This document shows, piece by piece, positions 62,648 through 64,000 of a stretch of DNA of 64,000 nt (position 1 is its first letter; the number at the start of each line of letters is the position of its first letter). A program made the position numbers and the translations under genes. The notes beneath the pieces were generated by a model, which was given only the letters and a program-made list of their open reading frames with translations, was not told the DNA's origin and made no database searches. Source of the DNA: Chloroflexota bacterium (lineage in GTDB: Bacteria; Chloroflexota; Anaerolineae; Anaerolineales; UBA4823); the NCBI GenBank assembly GCA_020349245.1, contig CP070764.1:3729379-3793378 (forward strand). The letters run 5' to 3'.

Positions 62648-64000
62648 GCATCATGATTGGTAAAAAACCTGAAGTACGCCGGTTCCACCAGGCCCGCTGG
62701 GATGAGCCGGTGATATTTGAGCTCAGCAGACCAGGGCAGCGGGGGATCTTGGTGCCGGAGGTAGAGGAGGCTATTCGCCAGGAGGTTGGCGATGTTACCG
62801 GCAGCTTACCGGACCATATCCGCAGAGATCAACCGCCAAAACTTCCCGAGTTAGCCCAGGTCCATGTGCTGCGCCATTACATGCGGCTCTCGCAAGAGAA
62901 CCTTGGTGTTGACCTCAATATTGATATTGGACAGGGCACCTGCACCATGAAGTACAGCCCAAAGGTTAATGACCAGTTAGCCCGTTCGCAAAAAATGACT
63001 GAACTGCATCCACTCCAACCCCAATCCACGGTCCAAGGGATGCTGGAAATCATGTACAAATTAGAAGGATTTCTAAAAGAAATTTCCGGCATGGATAGGT
63101 TTACACTCCAACCTCGGGCGGGATCGGCAGCCATCTATACCAATGTATCCATGATCCGCGCCTACCATGCAAAAAACGGCCAGGCTGACCAGCGAGATGA
63201 GGTGATCACCACGATTTTTTCGCATCCTTCCAACGCGGCTTGTGCAAAAACAGCGGGTTACAAAGTGATTACCCTCTATCCGGATGGCGATGGATATCCA
63301 GACCTGGAGGCATTGAAGGCGGCGGTCTCTGAACATACAGCAGCCTTGCTGATCACGAATCCTGAGGATACCGGAATTTTCAATCCCAAAATTGAGAAAT
63401 TTGTCGAGGTAGTGCACGATGCAGGCGGCTTGTGCTCCTACGACCAGGCTAATGCTAACGGCATTCTCGGAATCACCCGGGCCAGGGAAGCGGGATTTGA
63501 TCTCTGCCATTTTAATCTGCATAAAACCTTCTCAACCCCCCATGGCTGCGGGGGTCCTGCAGCTGGTGCAAGCGGAGTCACGAATAAATTAACCCCCTTC
63601 CTGCCGGTACCAACGGTTGAGTTCGATGGCGAGAAATACGTTCTTGATTACGATCACCCGGATTCGGTCGGTAAGATCGGTTCTTTCTATGGTGTTCCTC
63701 AAAATATACTGCGAGCCTATGCTTGGATCATGAGTTTGGGTGCCGCTGGTTTGCGGGAGGTCGCTGAAGTAGCCGTGCTCAACAACAATTACCTGCTTGC
63801 AAAAGTACTGGAGATCCAGGGAGTAAGTGCTCCTTATGCTCAAGGAAGGCGGCGGATTGAGCAGGTGCGTTACAGCTGGCAGGATTTAACTGCAGAAACT
63901 GGGGTCCATTCGGAGGAGATCGGATTGCGGGTGGCAGACTTTGGCACACATTACTGGACCAGCCATCATCCATACATTGTCCCAGAACCGATGACGCTGG
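62644..64000 (+). CDS. gcvPB: Glycine dehydrogenase (decarboxylating) subunit 2, truncated by the window edge
   Basis: The frame opens at an ATG overlapping the gcvPA stop (ATGA) and stays open to the end of the window (452 codons). It encodes the PLP-binding subunit of the P-protein, which decarboxylates glycine and passes the aminomethyl group to the H protein. PLP-lysine K294 lies in NLHKTFSTPHGCGGP, and the glycine-rich GQGTCTMKYSPK and DQANANG segments are typical. The C-terminus is missing only because the window ends. Confidence 0.94.
   Translation, partial: MSIMIGKKPEVRRFHQARWDEPVIFELSRPGQRGILVPEVEEAIRQEVGDVTGSLPDHIRRDQPPKLPELAQVHVLRHYMRLSQENLGVDLNIDIGQGTCTMKYSPKVNDQLARSQKMTELHPLQPQSTVQGMLEIMYKLEGFLKEISGMDRFTLQPRAGSAAIYTNVSMIRAYHAKNGQADQRDEVITTIFSHPSNAACAKTAGYKVITLYPDGDGYPDLEALKAAVSEHTAALLITNPEDTGIFNPKIEKFVEVVHDAGGLCSYDQANANGILGITRAREAGFDLCHFNLHKTFSTPHGCGGPAAGASGVTNKLTPFLPVPTVEFDGEKYVLDYDHPDSVGKIGSFYGVPQNILRAYAWIMSLGAAGLREVAEVAVLNNNYLLAKVLEIQGVSAPYAQGRRRIEQVRYSWQDLTAETGVHSEEIGLRVADFGTHYWTSHHPYIVPEPMTL

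Noticed and set aside
1..64000. Mobile elements, CRISPR arrays, tRNA or rRNA genes
   Set aside because: No transposase, integrase, regularly spaced repeats, cloverleaf with CCA-type end or rRNA-like stretch was recognised by reading; a tRNAscan or Infernal run would settle small RNAs.

Overview
The window looks like chromosomal DNA of a Chloroflexota bacterium, most likely class Anaerolineae. This is inferred from gene content and protein style: very large multi-GAF sensor kinases, two-gene glycine decarboxylase, a split complex I with two NuoM paralogues, a DUF4032 protein and a secreted sortase-like protein. GC is moderate, and GTG or TTG starts occur beside ATG. I found no rRNA, tRNA, CRISPR array, insertion sequence or phage module. 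There is no marker gene that fixes the taxonomy.

Layout. (1) 1-7.5 kb, mostly leftward: the tail of a PLP enzyme, a sortase-like protein, a GAF-PAS adenylate cyclase overlapping a membrane transglutaminase, and a GntR regulator followed by a transaldolase. (2) 7.7-25.5 kb, rightward: nuoA-H-J-K-L-M-M-N, then atpI-B-E and a b-delta fusion gene, then murE, a holin/phosphodiesterase fusion, a ferric-reductase-like oxidoreductase and a 30-residue membrane peptide. (3) 25.7-27.5 kb, leftward: an SLC13/TrkA-C permease. (4) 27.9-36.6 kb, rightward: a heterodimeric ABC exporter pair, a DUF4032 kinase-like protein and a membrane histidine kinase with four GAF domains. (5) 36.7-44.1 kb, leftward: zinc-ribbon, SnoaL-like, DinB and Ntn-hydrolase proteins, two response regulators, a tocopherol-cyclase-like protein and an MFS exporter. 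(6) 44.2-64 kb, rightward: a methyltransferase with an in-frame UGA near its start, a four-gene phosphorelay, and gcvPA-gcvPB (the latter cut by the window edge).

The most striking system is at 45.0-61.1 kb. Two tandem ~2,040-2,080-residue soluble hybrid kinases (TPR, 5-6 GAF, HisKA/HATPase, two receivers) are followed by an Hpt protein and by a receiver-C1-C2-ATPase-TPR protein. The two cyclase domains of that last protein are complementary half-sites: C1 keeps both metal aspartates and C2 keeps the Asn/Arg pair, as in animal soluble adenylyl cyclase. The arrangement predicts a phosphorelay that ends on a cyclic-nucleotide synthase.

The bioenergetic region holds every membrane subunit of complex I and none of the peripheral-arm subunits. 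It is followed directly by the membrane sector of ATP synthase without alpha, beta, gamma or epsilon. Two NuoM copies plus a long NuoL lateral-helix region suggest a '2M' type complex I. Two genes (atpI and the membrane kinase) have promoter elements placed so that their mRNAs would be leaderless.
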